A DNA stretch of 64,000 nucleotides from Hansschlegelia plantiphila (GTDB taxonomy: Bacteria > Pseudomonadota > Alphaproteobacteria > Rhizobiales > Methylopilaceae), in contig NZ_BSFI01000007.1 in the NCBI RefSeq assembly GCF_027922265.1, positions 384,979 through 448,978 on the forward strand, written 5' to 3'. Positions within the stretch are counted from its first letter, which is position 1; each line of letters begins with the position of its first letter. This document shows, piece by piece, positions 8,553-17,111 of this stretch. A program made the translations under genes and the position numbers. Below the pieces are notes generated by a model. The model worked only from the letters and a program-made list of their open reading frames with translations. It had not been told where the DNA came from and did not search any database.

Positions 8553-9109
8553 GGGCGCTCGCCGCGCTTCGCGCCGCGGCCGTTCCGGCCGCGCTCCTCG
8601 CTGCGATCGTCTTCGCGGCGGTCTCGGCATGGAAGCTATACAACGGTCTTCAGGAGCGGCGGTTCGTGGTGGCTCTGCTGCAGAACCACGACGTCAAGCC
8701 GGCGAACGACGCCGGCCCCGCGGCGCTGTTCGCCCGCGGCTACTATCTGCTGATCCGCGACCTGATCGACGAAGGGCAGGGCTATGCGCAGCCGCTCAGC
8801 GAAAAGGGCGACGTCGGCGCTGCGGCCGCCTTCTATTACGACCTCGGCAACGCGCGCCTGAGGCGGGCGATCGCGCATGTCGAGGCGAGCAAGATCGACG
8901 CCGCCATTCCGGAGGTGCGGCTGGCGAAGGAAGCCTACCGGACCGCGCTGACCGCCGACCCCGAGCTCTGGGACGCCCGCTACAATCTCGACGTCGCGAT
9001 GCGGCTGGTGCGGGATTTTCCGGAGCTCGAGCGCGACGAGGAGGAGGCGAAGGGCAAGCCGAAGAAGCTCTGGACCGACCTGCCGGGCCTGCCGCGGGGC
9101 CTGCCGTGA
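8549..9109 (+). CDS. mxaK: Methanol dehydrogenase assembly protein MxaK
   Basis: MxaK has 186 aa, with one N-terminal membrane helix (AAVPAALLAAIVFAAVSAW) and a periplasmic alpha-helical domain that looks like TPR (FYYDLGNARLRRAIAHVEAS, then AKEAYRTALTADPELWDARYNLDVA). In the mxa cluster this protein is implicated in metal insertion, probably as a scaffold for the VWA proteins MxaC and MxaL. The GTG start overlaps the mxaC stop, and the end overlaps the mxaL start. Confidence 0.86.
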   Translation: MRALAALRAAAVPAALLAAIVFAAVSAWKLYNGLQERRFVVALLQNHDVKPANDAGPAALFARGYYLLIRDLIDEGQGYAQPLSEKGDVGAAAAFYYDLGNARLRRAIAHVEASKIDAAIPEVRLAKEAYRTALTADPELWDARYNLDVAMRLVRDFPELERDEEEAKGKPKKLWTDLPGLPRGLP

Positions 9110-10068
9110 CGCGGCCCGACGCAAGGACGCTGGCGCTCGCAGCGGCCTTCCTGCTTGCGATCGCCGCGGCCTTCGGGCCGACGACCCGAGCGGAACGGCC
9201 GGTCTACGACCTCGTCGCGATCGTCGACATCACGATGAGCATGAACGCGCGCGACTACGTTCGGGACGGCAGGCCGCAAAGCAGGCTGGACGCGGTGAAG
9301 GAGCGCCTGGTCGCCGCCGCCGCCCGCCTGCCGTGCGGCACCAGGATGGGGCTCGGCGTCTTCACCGAACGCCGGTCGTTCATGCTTCTGGCGCCGCTCG
9401 ACGTCTGCGCGAACTTCACCGCCTTCACCGGCGCCGTCTCATCGATCACCTGGCGGATGGCGTGGGAGGGGGACAGCCGGGTGTCGTCGGGCCTGTTCGA
9501 GGCGGTCCAACTGGCCCGGGAGAGCCATGCGGATCTGGTGTTCCTGACCGACGGGCAGGAGGCGCCGCCGCTGCGCGCCGATCAGCCGCTGACCTATGAC
9601 GGCAAACGGGGCGACGTCCGCGGCCTGCTGGTCGGCGTCGGCGGCGACCAGCTGACGCCGATCCCGAAATACGACGATTTCGGCCGTGAGACCGGTTTTC
9701 TGTCGATGACCGATGTGCCGCAGGAGTCGCGGCTCGGTCCGCCGCCGGCGGACGCCGAATCCCGCCCCGGCTACAACCCGCGCAACGCGCCGTTCGGCGA
9801 GATGCCGGGGGGCGAGGAGCACCTCACGTCCGTCCGCGAGCCTCATCTGCGGGAGCTCGGCGGCATGACGGGCCTCGGCTACACGCGCCTCGGCGCGCCC
9901 GAGGCGCTGGCCGAGGCGATCGAGGCGAACGCGGTCGCCCGGCGCGTGCCCGTTCGGATCGACCTTTCGCCCATTCCCGCAGCGGCGGCGCTTCTGGCGC
10001 TCAGCCTGGTCTATGGCGCGCCATTCGCCGCCGGCATCCGCCGGCGCATGCGCCCGCACGCAACTTAA
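9106..10068 (+). CDS. mxaL: VWA protein MxaL
   Basis: MxaL is a membrane-anchored VWA protein of methanol dehydrogenase maturation. The protein is 320 aa. It has an N-terminal helix (TLALAAAFLLAIAAAFG), a periplasmic VWA domain whose metal motif is the variant DITMS (D41, T43, S45), and a C-terminal helix (IPAAAALLALSLVYGAPFAAG) ending in a basic tail. The GTG start overlaps mxaK. A 13-base gap separates it from mxaD and contains the mxaD ribosome site. Confidence 0.88.
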   Translation: MTRPDARTLALAAAFLLAIAAAFGPTTRAERPVYDLVAIVDITMSMNARDYVRDGRPQSRLDAVKERLVAAAARLPCGTRMGLGVFTERRSFMLLAPLDVCANFTAFTGAVSSITWRMAWEGDSRVSSGLFEAVQLARESHADLVFLTDGQEAPPLRADQPLTYDGKRGDVRGLLVGVGGDQLTPIPKYDDFGRETGFLSMTDVPQESRLGPPPADAESRPGYNPRNAPFGEMPGGEEHLTSVREPHLRELGGMTGLGYTRLGAPEALAEAIEANAVARRVPVRIDLSPIPAAAALLALSLVYGAPFAAGIRRRMRPHAT

Positions 10069-10081
10069 GGAGTCTGCCCCC

Positions 10082-10600
10082 ATGTCAATCCGAAGCCTCG
10101 CCGCGGCGACTGCGTTCGCGCTCTCCATCGTCCCGGCGCTCGCCCACGGCCCGACTCCGCAGAAGGTAGACGAGACCGTCACGATCGCCGCCGAGCCAGC
10201 GAAGGTCTGGGCGGTCGTCAAGGATTTCGGCGCGCTCCAGTCGTGGCATCCGGACGTCGCGAAGAGCACGCTCGACGGGACCGACCGCACCGTCACTCTG
10301 AAGAAGGGCGGCGAGTTCAAGGAGGGCCTCGACGCGACCGACGACGCCGGGATGGAGATCGACTACCGCCTTTCGGGAGACGCCGGCGAGGCGCTCCCCG
10401 TCAGCTCCTACAGCGTGTCGATCAAGGTCGCGCCGAAGGACGGCGGCTCGCAGGTGACGTGGGAGGGGCGGTTCTACCGTGCGGACACCAACAATGAGCC
10501 GGAGGAGGGCAAGGACGACGCCGCTGCGGTCGCCGGCATGACGGAGTTCCTCAAGACCGGTCTCGAGGGCCTGAAGAAAAAGATCGAGGCCGGCGGATGA
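10082..10600 (+). CDS. mxaD: MxaD, SRPBCC-fold periplasmic protein
   Basis: MxaD is a periplasmic protein reported in Methylobacterium to promote the interaction of methanol dehydrogenase with cytochrome cL. The protein is 172 aa, with a signal peptide (MSIRSLAAATAFALSIVPALA) and a polyketide-cyclase/SRPBCC-like domain (TVTIAAEPAKVWAVVKDFGALQSWHPDV). The ATG at 10082 lies nine bases after AAGGAG (10067-10072). Its stop overlaps the next gene as ATGA, so that gene belongs to the operon. Confidence 0.9.
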   Translation: MSIRSLAAATAFALSIVPALAHGPTPQKVDETVTIAAEPAKVWAVVKDFGALQSWHPDVAKSTLDGTDRTVTLKKGGEFKEGLDATDDAGMEIDYRLSGDAGEALPVSSYSVSIKVAPKDGGSQVTWEGRFYRADTNNEPEEGKDDAAAVAGMTEFLKTGLEGLKKKIEAGG

Positions 10601-11544
10601 TCTCCGCCCGACGGCTCGCGGCCGTCGCGGTTCTGTTCGCGCTGGCCGGTCCGGCCCGCGCCGACGGCGCGGCGTTCGCGATCGTCTCGCAGGCGGGCGC
10701 CGCCGTCTCTTTCCTCACCGCGAAGGGCGAAGCCGACGGCGAGCCTGTCGCGGTGGGCGAGGTTCCGGCCTCGATCGCAGCAGGCCCGGACGGCCGCACG
10801 CTTTATGTGAGCCACCCCGACCGCGGCCGCATCTCGGTGGTCGACGCGGTCACGCGGCGCGTGACCGCCACATTCCAGATCGACGGCAGCCCGTTCGGGG
10901 TCGCGGCGACGGACGAGCGGGTCTATGCGACCGACTGGACCAACAACCGGCTCGTGCGGATCGACGCGCTGACCGGCGCCTCGGACGGCGCGGTCGGGAT
11001 CGGCAAGTCTCCAGCCGGTCTCGCCTTCGACGCGCGCAGGGCCCGCGCCTATTCCGCGGACCGCGAGAGCGACGCGGTGAGCGTGATCGATCTGACGCGC
11101 ATGGCGGTCGTCGGCTCCGTGAGGGTCGGCCGCGCGCCGTTCGCGCTCGGCCTTTCGCCGGACGGCGCGCGGCTCTACGTCGCGAACGTGCAAAGCGGCG
11201 ACCTCTCCGTGATCGACACCGACACGAGGCGGGAGGTCAGGCGCGTCAAGGTCGGCCGGATGCCCTACGGCGTCGCCGCGACGCCGGACGGGATGCGGAT
11301 CCTGGTCACGCTGCAGGAGGAGGGCGCCGTGGTCATCCTCGACGCCGCGGCCTTCGAACCGTTGGGTCGGGTGAAGGTCGGGAAATATCCCGAAGGCGTC
11401 GCGCTTTCTCCGGACGGGGCCACGGCGGCCGTCGCGAACTGGTTCGACGACAGCGTCTCGCTGGTCGACGTCGCGGCGATGAAGGAGCTCTCGAAATCCG
11501 ACGCGCCAGCCGGCCCGCGCAACGCCGCGGCGATCGCGCCGTGA
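10597..11544 (+). CDS. Secreted YVTN-type beta-propeller protein, coupled to mxaD
   Basis: This is a 315-aa periplasmic protein with a short signal (MISARRLAAVAVLFALAGPARA). Six or seven YVTN-like blades follow, recognisable from repeats such as GPDGRTLYVSHPD, SPDGARLYVANV and SPDGATAAVANW. No catalytic site is evident. Its ATG overlaps the mxaD stop, so it is translated with the methanol operon. In Methylobacterium this slot holds mxaE. I cannot tell whether this is its homologue. Related propellers accompany other PQQ dehydrogenases, so a role in enzyme stability or electron transfer is plausible. Confidence 0.8.
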   Translation: MISARRLAAVAVLFALAGPARADGAAFAIVSQAGAAVSFLTAKGEADGEPVAVGEVPASIAAGPDGRTLYVSHPDRGRISVVDAVTRRVTATFQIDGSPFGVAATDERVYATDWTNNRLVRIDALTGASDGAVGIGKSPAGLAFDARRARAYSADRESDAVSVIDLTRMAVVGSVRVGRAPFALGLSPDGARLYVANVQSGDLSVIDTDTRREVRRVKVGRMPYGVAATPDGMRILVTLQEEGAVVILDAAAFEPLGRVKVGKYPEGVALSPDGATAAVANWFDDSVSLVDVAAMKELSKSDAPAGPRNAAAIAP

Positions 11545-11614
11545 CGGCAGGCCGCGCGTCTCGGCGCATGGTCGGCTTGATCGCGCCGTGCGGATGACTG
11601 ATAACGGCCTCAGA

Positions 11615-11660
11615 TAACGTAAGTATAAAAATAGAATAATTTAATAAGAACAAGCAATCG
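11615..11660 (+). promoter_or_regulatory. AT-rich probable promoter region
   Basis: This is a very AT-rich patch (TATAAAAATAGAATAATTTAAT around 11624-11645, quoted as two adjoining runs) between the propeller gene and the next secreted-protein gene. The surrounding DNA is strongly GC-rich. It probably carries the promoter of the gene that starts at 11699. Confidence 0.4.
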
Positions 11661-11698
11661 CCGGCAAATTGCTGCTGGCGGTAAGAGGAGGCACTGGC

Positions 11699-12262
11699 AT
11701 GGGTATCGGCTTGATTCACGCGGCGGGCGTCGCGATCGCCATCGGCGGCCTGATGGGGGCGGCGGAGGCGCAGATGAGGCCGCCGGTGAACATCGGCGCG
11801 GCCGTCGGCGACGTCGGGCCGGGCTGGAAGAAGCAGCCGGGGAGCGACGAGGGCATAACTTACGTCTGCGATGCGGAGTCCTGCGGCGGGCGAGGGGTGC
11901 TCGGCCTCAGCCAGGCCGCCGCCACCCCGGATTACGTCAAGGGCGTGATCGCCGACCCCGACAAGATGCTGGCGAGCTACCAGTACGCCTCGGAGGAATC
12001 CATGAAGCCGACCGGCTGCGCCTTCGTGAAATACGAGGTGAAGCGGCTGGGCGACCGGCGCGTGCGGTATGACAGCACGGGAAAATGCCCGCAGGGATCG
12101 TTCGCCGCGATGACCACGATCTTCGACGCCGACCGCCCGACCATGATGGCGGTTCAGGTGCTCACCGGCAGCGAGAGCGGCGCGCTCAAGCTGCGCGACG
12201 CCTCCGCCGACAAGATCGTTCACGCGCTCGAGCAGGACGCGGCGGCGCCTGCGGAGAAATGA
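11699..12262 (+). CDS. Secreted protein of unknown function
   Basis: I do not recognise this family. The protein is 187 aa with a signal peptide (MGIGLIHAAGVAIAIGGLMGAAEA). Four cysteines follow in two pairs: CDAESC near 62-67, and two more in TGCAF and GKCPQG. The pairs suggest disulfides in the periplasm. The ATG at 11699 is preceded by AGGAGG. It lies 154 bases after the propeller gene behind its own AT-rich promoter-like patch, so membership of the mxa operon is uncertain. Confidence 0.7.
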   Translation: MGIGLIHAAGVAIAIGGLMGAAEAQMRPPVNIGAAVGDVGPGWKKQPGSDEGITYVCDAESCGGRGVLGLSQAAATPDYVKGVIADPDKMLASYQYASEESMKPTGCAFVKYEVKRLGDRRVRYDSTGKCPQGSFAAMTTIFDADRPTMMAVQVLTGSESGALKLRDASADKIVHALEQDAAAPAEK

Positions 12263-12288
12263 CCGGCGCCGCGTTTTGGCGATGGGTC

Positions 12289-12314
12289 GGCGGCGACCTC
12301 GCGGGATCGCCGCC
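12289..12314. terminator. Possible bidirectional terminator
   Basis: GGCGGCGA (12289-12296) and TCGCCGCC (12307-12314) form an 8-bp stem between two convergent genes. No T-run is present on either side, so the call rests on position. Confidence 0.3.
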
Positions 12315-12320
12315 TGATGC

Positions 12321-12827
12321 TCAGAACTGTCCGAGGTAGTCCCGCTTGCCGATCTCGAGCCCCTTGTGCCGGAGGATCGCGTAGGCGGTCGTGACGTGGA
12401 AGAAGAAGTTCGGCAGGGCGAAGGTGAGCAGGTAGCTCTTGCCGTCGAACTCCACGGGGTTGGGGCCGATCTTTAAGGAGACCGGCCGGCTCTCGGCGCC
12501 GTCGAACCGCGCGGGGTCGAGGCTCCTGAGATAGGCGACGGTCTTCTCGATGCGCTGCTGAAGGTCGGCGAAGCTCGCTTCGTCGTCCGGGAAGCTCGGC
12601 ATGTCGGCTCCCGTCAGCCGGGAGGCCGCGCCCTTCGAGGTGTCGCTCGCGCGCTGCACCTGGCCGGCGAGCGTCAGCATATCGGGCGCAAGCCGTGCGC
12701 CGACGAGCTCCTCCGGCGCGAGCCCGTGCGCCGTGGCGTAGGCCTCCGCCTTCGAGAGCAGGGCGGAGAGCACGCCGAACGCCCGGATGAACACCGGCGC
12801 CGAGGCGTCATAGATCGAAAGGGACAT
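12321..12827 (-). CDS. DUF1993 family protein
   Basis: This is a 168-aa cytoplasmic helical protein of the DUF1993 family, with characteristic segments near the start (SIYDASAPVFIRAFGVLSALL), in the middle (RLAPDMLTLAGQVQRASDTSKG) and at the end (LPNFFFHVTTAYAILRHKGLEIGKRDYLG). The family resembles DinB-like four-helix bundles and has no established reaction. It stands alone, convergent with the secreted-protein gene and 80 bases downstream of the MFS gene. Confidence 0.85.
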   Translation of the reverse strand: MSLSIYDASAPVFIRAFGVLSALLSKAEAYATAHGLAPEELVGARLAPDMLTLAGQVQRASDTSKGAASRLTGADMPSFPDDEASFADLQQRIEKTVAYLRSLDPARFDGAESRPVSLKIGPNPVEFDGKSYLLTFALPNFFFHVTTAYAILRHKGLEIGKRDYLGQF

Positions 12828-12907
12828 GGCTTCACCTGAGAAAAGGAAATGGTCCGGTTCGGACCCGAAGGGCTGGACGACGCCCTTCGTCGCTCTCAGT
12901 TGTCGGG

Positions 12908-14224
12908 TCAGGCGGCGGCCTTCAAGGGCGCGATCGCGTCCTTCGGCTCGCGCAGCGTGACGACGAAGCCGGCCGCGAACAGGCAGAGCGCGCCGGCGAT
13001 GAAGAACGCCGGCAGGTAGCTCTCATAGAAGGTGCGGCTGAAACCCGCGCCATAGGCCGCAAAGGCCGCGCCGAGCTGATGGCCGGCGAAGATCCAGCCG
13101 AACACCAGCGTCGCCTTCTCGCCGAAGCGGTCGGCCGCGATCTTGATCGTGGGCGGCACGGTCGCGACCCAGTCGAGCCCGTAGAACACGGCGAACAGCG
13201 ACAGGCCGTAGAAGGTGAAGTCGGTGAACGGCAGATAGAGCAGCGAGAGGCCGCGCAGGCCGTAATACCAGAACAGCAGCCAGCGGCTGTCGTAGCGGTC
13301 CGACAGCCAGCCGGAGCCGACGGTGCCGGCGAAGTCGAACACGCCGATCATCGCGAGCACGCTCGCCGCCGTCACCGCCGCCATGCCGTAGTCGCCGCAG
13401 AGCGAGATGAAGTGGGTCTGCACCAGCCCGTTGGTGCTGGCGCCGCAGACGAAGAACGAGCCGAACAGCACCCAGAACGTCCGGGAGCGCGCGGCCTCGC
13501 CCAGCGCGACCACGGGCGACGCCAGCATCGCGACGAGGCTCGCCGGCTGCGCGGGCGCTGGAACGATCGCCGCGCCGCCATAGGGCGGCAGGCCGATGTC
13601 TGCCGGGCGGTCGCGCATCAGCAGGAGCACGGCGACGACCGCGAGAATCAGCATCGCCAGCACGAAGGTCAGCGCGCCGCGCCAGCCGACGCTGTCGGTC
13701 AGAGCAGCGAGCAGCGGCAGGAAGACGAGCTGGCCGGTGGCGGTGCTCGCCGTCAGAAGGCCGAGCACCAGTCCGCGCCGCTCGGAGAACCAGCGGGTCG
13801 CGACCGTCGCGCCGAGCACCATGGCGGTGAGCCCGGTGCCGAGCCCCACGACCACGCCCCAGAGCAGCAGCAGATGCCAGAGCCTGGTCATCGCGAACGA
13901 GCCGAGCACGCCGGCCGCGATCAGCGTCAGCGCGACGCTCGCGACCCGGCGCACGCCGAAGCGGTTCATGAAGGCGGCCGCGAACGGACCCATCAGCCCG
14001 AACAGCACGAGGCGCACGGCGAGCGCGGATGAGATGTCGGCGGTCGCCCAGCCGAACTCGCGCTCCAGCGGGCCGATCAGCACGCCCGGCGCCCCGACCG
14101 CGCCCGCCGTCACCAGCATGGTGAGGAAGGTCACGCCTGCGACCACCCAGCCGTAATGAACGCCGCGTCTGGCGAAGGCCGCCGCGAGAGGCGACGCGCT
14201 GTCGGCGCTGCCGGTGAGGGACAT
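12908..14224 (-). CDS. MFS transporter
   Basis: This is a 438-aa major facilitator protein with twelve predicted membrane helices. It begins HYGWVVAGVTFLTMLVT and carries the loop motif RFGVRRVASVALTL after helix 2 and SDRYDSRWLLFWYYG after helix 8. Fold and start resemble the oxalate/formate and monocarboxylate branch, but substrate cannot be assigned. It follows a MarR gene on the same strand (44 bases), which suggests regulation by that protein. Confidence 0.85.
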   Translation of the reverse strand: MSLTGSADSASPLAAAFARRGVHYGWVVAGVTFLTMLVTAGAVGAPGVLIGPLEREFGWATADISSALAVRLVLFGLMGPFAAAFMNRFGVRRVASVALTLIAAGVLGSFAMTRLWHLLLLWGVVVGLGTGLTAMVLGATVATRWFSERRGLVLGLLTASTATGQLVFLPLLAALTDSVGWRGALTFVLAMLILAVVAVLLLMRDRPADIGLPPYGGAAIVPAPAQPASLVAMLASPVVALGEAARSRTFWVLFGSFFVCGASTNGLVQTHFISLCGDYGMAAVTAASVLAMIGVFDFAGTVGSGWLSDRYDSRWLLFWYYGLRGLSLLYLPFTDFTFYGLSLFAVFYGLDWVATVPPTIKIAADRFGEKATLVFGWIFAGHQLGAAFAAYGAGFSRTFYESYLPAFFIAGALCLFAAGFVVTLREPKDAIAPLKAAA

Positions 14225-14268
14225 TCGAGCCTCCGTCTGCGGGTCGAGGCCCGCTAATCCAAGAGAAG

Positions 14269-14667
14269 TCAGAGCGCGGCGAGCGTCGCGCGCATGTCGC
14301 GGGCGGCGTCCGCGCCCATCCGGTCTTCGAGCGTTTTCTGGACGCCGTCCCAGAGCGGCGCGCCCTCGGCGAGAACCTTTCGGCCGGCCTCGTCGAGCGT
14401 CACCGTCGCCTCGCGCTGGTCTTCGCCGCGCCCGAGCCTGACCAGTCCCATCCGCTCCAGAACCCTTACGTTGCGGCCGACGGTCGAGCGGTCGAGGTCG
14501 GTGCGGCGGCCGAGTTCGGTCAGCGTCGGCGGGTCGGCGCGCTCGATCGTCCGCAACAGGCTGAACTGCGCGATGTTCACGCCGAGCGGCGCGAGCGCTT
14601 CGTCGTAAACCGCGCCGATCCGACGCGCCGCGCGGCGCAGAAGCGTGCAGTAGCAGGGTGAACTCAT
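14269..14667 (-). CDS. MarR-family transcriptional regulator
   Basis: This 132-aa winged-helix regulator carries the MarR DNA-binding segment PTLTELGRRTDLDRSTVGRNVRVLERMGLVRLGRGEDQREATVTL. The start at 14667 (MSSPCYCTLLRRAARR) is preferred over a longer frame because family members begin there. Cysteines near the N-terminus (CYC) could sense oxidants or a ligand. It probably represses itself and the downstream MFS gene. A direct repeat GTATAT-N4-GTATAT lies just upstream (14673-14688). Confidence 0.82.
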   Translation of the reverse strand: MSSPCYCTLLRRAARRIGAVYDEALAPLGVNIAQFSLLRTIERADPPTLTELGRRTDLDRSTVGRNVRVLERMGLVRLGRGEDQREATVTLDEAGRKVLAEGAPLWDGVQKTLEDRMGADAARDMRATLAAL

Positions 14668-14772
14668 GTTGAGGGTATATGCCCGTATATCGGTGGGAGC
14701 AAGCCCTGACGGCGCAGACCTCCTCACTCCGGAGATGCGGCGGATTGACTCGGATCAGCCGGATTTCTATAA

Positions 14773-14787
14773 GAACAAAACAGGAAC
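14773..14787 (+). promoter_or_regulatory. LexA box (GAAC-N7-GAAC)
   Basis: GAAC (14773-14776), seven bases, GAAC (14784-14787). This is the reverse complement of GTTC-N7-GTTC, the known SOS operator of alphaproteobacteria. It sits 22 bases before imuA, so LexA binding would block the promoter or early elongation of imuA-imuB-dnaE2. Confidence 0.85.
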
Positions 14788-14789
14788 TT

Positions 14790-14813
14790 ATGGCGAGTTT
14801 TGAAGCTTCATGA
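14790..14813 (+). CDS. Seven-codon minicistron overlapping imuA
   Basis: This frame encodes MASFEAS and ends in TGA, which overlaps the imuA ATG as ATGA. An AGGA lies four bases upstream, inside the LexA box. Whether it is translated is inference. The imuA ATG itself has only a weak ribosome site. Confidence 0.35.
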   Translation: MASFEAS

Positions 14814-15667
14814 GCGCAGCGGCGGAGACGCTGGCCGCGCTGCGGACGGCTGTCGCCCGCATCGAGGGCCATGTCGAGGACGGGCTCGGCGAAACCGCGC
14901 GGATCGCGTTCGGGGTTCCGGACATCGACGCCGCGCTCGGCGGCGGGCTGCGCCGCGGCGCTTTGCACGCCGTGTCGGGAGCTTCCGCCGCAGGCTCCGC
15001 GGCGGCGACGGGATTTGCGGTCGCGCTGGCGGCGCGAGCGGCGCTGAAGGGGAGGGCGGTGCTTTGGATCAGGCAGGACATGGCGGGACGCGAGAACGGC
15101 GAGCCGTGGCCGGTCGGCCTCGCGGAGCTCGGGCTCGATCCGGCGAGGCTCGTCATGGTGCGCGCCGCAGACGAGGGGGCGGTGCTGAAGGCGTCGGAGG
15201 CGGCGCTCGCCTGTCGGGGGCTTTCGGTCGCGCTGATCGAGCCGTTCGGGCGCCTGGCCGCGTTCGACCGGGTGGCGGTGCGGCGCCTCTCGCTCGCTGC
15301 GGGACAGTCCGGCGTGACCGGGCTGATCGTGCGTGCGGGCGCCCCCTCGCTCGCGGTTCCCGTGGGGTTTTCGGCGGCCGAGACGCGCTGGCGCGTGAAG
15401 CCGGTCGCCTCGGGCGCCGGCGAGGACTGGGGGCGGCCTCGTTTCGCGGCGGAGCTCGTGCGCAATCGCCGTGGCGACCTCGGGCGCTGGACGCTCGGAT
15501 GGAGCGGCGATGAGCGCAGCTTCAGCCTCCTCGATCGCGGGCGTTTCCTCGCCGCTCCCGAAGACGAGCGGGCGGCGGATTCTCGCGATCGTGCTGCCCA
15601 GCCTTTCGATCGACCGGATCAGGCGGCGGGAGGCGGCCGCCGCCTCCCGCTCCGGCGAGCAGGATGA
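14810..15667 (+). CDS. imuA: SOS mutagenesis protein ImuA
   Basis: ImuA is an accessory protein of the DNA-damage-inducible mutagenesis complex with ImuB and DnaE2. The protein is 285 aa and has a RecA/SulA-like core: IDAALGGGLRRGALHAVSG, then VLWIRQDM and GLIVRAG. The family C-terminus RFAAELVRNRRGDLGRWTLGW is present and is followed by a low-complexity tail. That tail overlaps imuB by 158 bases in another frame. Expression should be controlled by the LexA box just upstream. Confidence 0.88.
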   Translation: MSAAAETLAALRTAVARIEGHVEDGLGETARIAFGVPDIDAALGGGLRRGALHAVSGASAAGSAAATGFAVALAARAALKGRAVLWIRQDMAGRENGEPWPVGLAELGLDPARLVMVRAADEGAVLKASEAALACRGLSVALIEPFGRLAAFDRVAVRRLSLAAGQSGVTGLIVRAGAPSLAVPVGFSAAETRWRVKPVASGAGEDWGRPRFAAELVRNRRGDLGRWTLGWSGDERSFSLLDRGRFLAAPEDERAADSRDRAAQPFDRPDQAAGGGRRLPLRRAG

Positions 15668-17111
15668 TCGTCCGCTCGTCGTCGTCGACCGGGTCGCGAA
15701 CGCGCTTCGGATCGCGACGCTCGACCTGCGGGCGGCGCAGGCCGGCTGTCGGCCCTGCATGCCGCTCGCGGAGGCGCGCGCCGTCTGTCTGGACGTCCGC
15801 GCCGTTCCCGCAGACCCCGGCGCCGACGCGCTTCTGCTGGAGGGGATCGCCGACTGGTGCGAGCGCTACACGCCGCTGGTCGCGCTCGATCCGCCCTCGG
15901 GTCTGCTGCTCGACGTCTCCGGCTGCGCGCATTTCTTCGGGGGCGAAGAGGCGCTGCGCGCCGACGTGGTCGCGGCCTTGTCCGCACGTGGCTTCGGGGT
16001 GCGCGCCGCGGTGGCGGATACGCCGGGCGTCGCCCGCGCGCTCGCCCGCTTCACGGCCGGAGACAGGACGGAGGAGGACGAGGCCGCTGTTCTGGGCGGC
16101 CTGCCCATCGACGCGCTCGATCCGTCCGAGGACGTCCGCATCGGCCTGCTGCGCGCCGGATTGACGAGCGTCGGCGCCGTCGCGCGCCGGGGGCGGGGAG
16201 AGCTTGCGGCGCGGTTCGGGGCCGCCCTCGTCGACGCCCTCGACCGCACGCTCGGCCGCACCGACGCGCCGATCTCGCCGCGGCGGCCGGCGCCGTCGCG
16301 TCTGGTCGAGCGCCGCTTCGCCGAGCCGGTGCTCGCCCTCGACGCGGCGCTTGCGGCGCTCAGGGCGCTCGCGGACGCGCTCGGCCGGAGGCTGGAGGCG
16401 GCCGGCGAAGGCCTCAAGGCGGCGGAGGCCACGTTCTTCCGCACCGACGGCCGGGTCGCGCGCATCGCGGTCGCTTTCGGACGCGCGACGCGCGACCCGG
16501 ACCTTGTGCTCCGGCTGCTGCGCGAAAAGCTGGACGCGCTCGCCGACCCGCTCGATCCGGGCTTCGGGTTCGATCTCGTGCGGCTGTCGGCGCTCGCCGT
16601 CGAGACCCTCGCTCCCGAGGCGCGCAGCCTGGACGCGGCGGGCGACGCGGACCAGGCCGTCGTCGCCTTGATCGACCGTCTCGCCGCCCGCCACGGCCGG
16701 CGGCGGATCCTGCGTTACGCGCCGCACGACGCGCATCGGCCGGAAGCCGAGGCGCGGGCCGCACCCGCCCAGGCCGCTTCCGCGACGTCGTGGCCCCAGC
16801 CGTTCGAGAGCGAACCGCCGCGCCGCCCGCTCAGGATGTTTGCGGCCCCCGAGGCGATAGACGTCATCGCCGAGGTTCCGGACGGCCCTCCGGTCCGTTT
16901 CGTCTGGCGGCGCGTGACCCATGCGGTCGCGCGCGCGGAAGGGCCGGAACGCATCGCGCTCGAATGGTGGCGGCAGGACGCGGCGGCGCTGACGCGGGAC
17001 TATTTCCGTGTCGAGGACGCCGAAGGCGCCCGCTTCTGGCTCTACCGCGACGGGCTCTATGTGCGCGAAGTGGAGCGCCCGCGCTGGTTCCTGCACGGCC
17101 TGTTCGCATGA
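15510..17111 (+). CDS. imuB: Y-family polymerase-like protein ImuB
   Basis: ImuB is a catalytically inactive Y-family polymerase homologue that bridges DnaE2 to the beta clamp during damage-induced mutagenesis. The protein is 533 aa. The conserved start RILAIVLPSLSIDRIRR, the palm segment LLLDVSGCAHFFGGEEALRADV and the finger region LPIDALDP are present, while the acidic catalytic residues of active polymerases are missing. The ATG at 15510 is taken as the start; the frame is open upstream inside imuA. Its stop overlaps dnaE2 (ATGA). Confidence 0.88.
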   Translation: MSAASASSIAGVSSPLPKTSGRRILAIVLPSLSIDRIRRREAAAASRSGEQDDRPLVVVDRVANALRIATLDLRAAQAGCRPCMPLAEARAVCLDVRAVPADPGADALLLEGIADWCERYTPLVALDPPSGLLLDVSGCAHFFGGEEALRADVVAALSARGFGVRAAVADTPGVARALARFTAGDRTEEDEAAVLGGLPIDALDPSEDVRIGLLRAGLTSVGAVARRGRGELAARFGAALVDALDRTLGRTDAPISPRRPAPSRLVERRFAEPVLALDAALAALRALADALGRRLEAAGEGLKAAEATFFRTDGRVARIAVAFGRATRDPDLVLRLLREKLDALADPLDPGFGFDLVRLSALAVETLAPEARSLDAAGDADQAVVALIDRLAARHGRRRILRYAPHDAHRPEAEARAAPAQAASATSWPQPFESEPPRRPLRMFAAPEAIDVIAEVPDGPPVRFVWRRVTHAVARAEGPERIALEWWRQDAAALTRDYFRVEDAEGARFWLYRDGLYVREVERPRWFLHGLFA

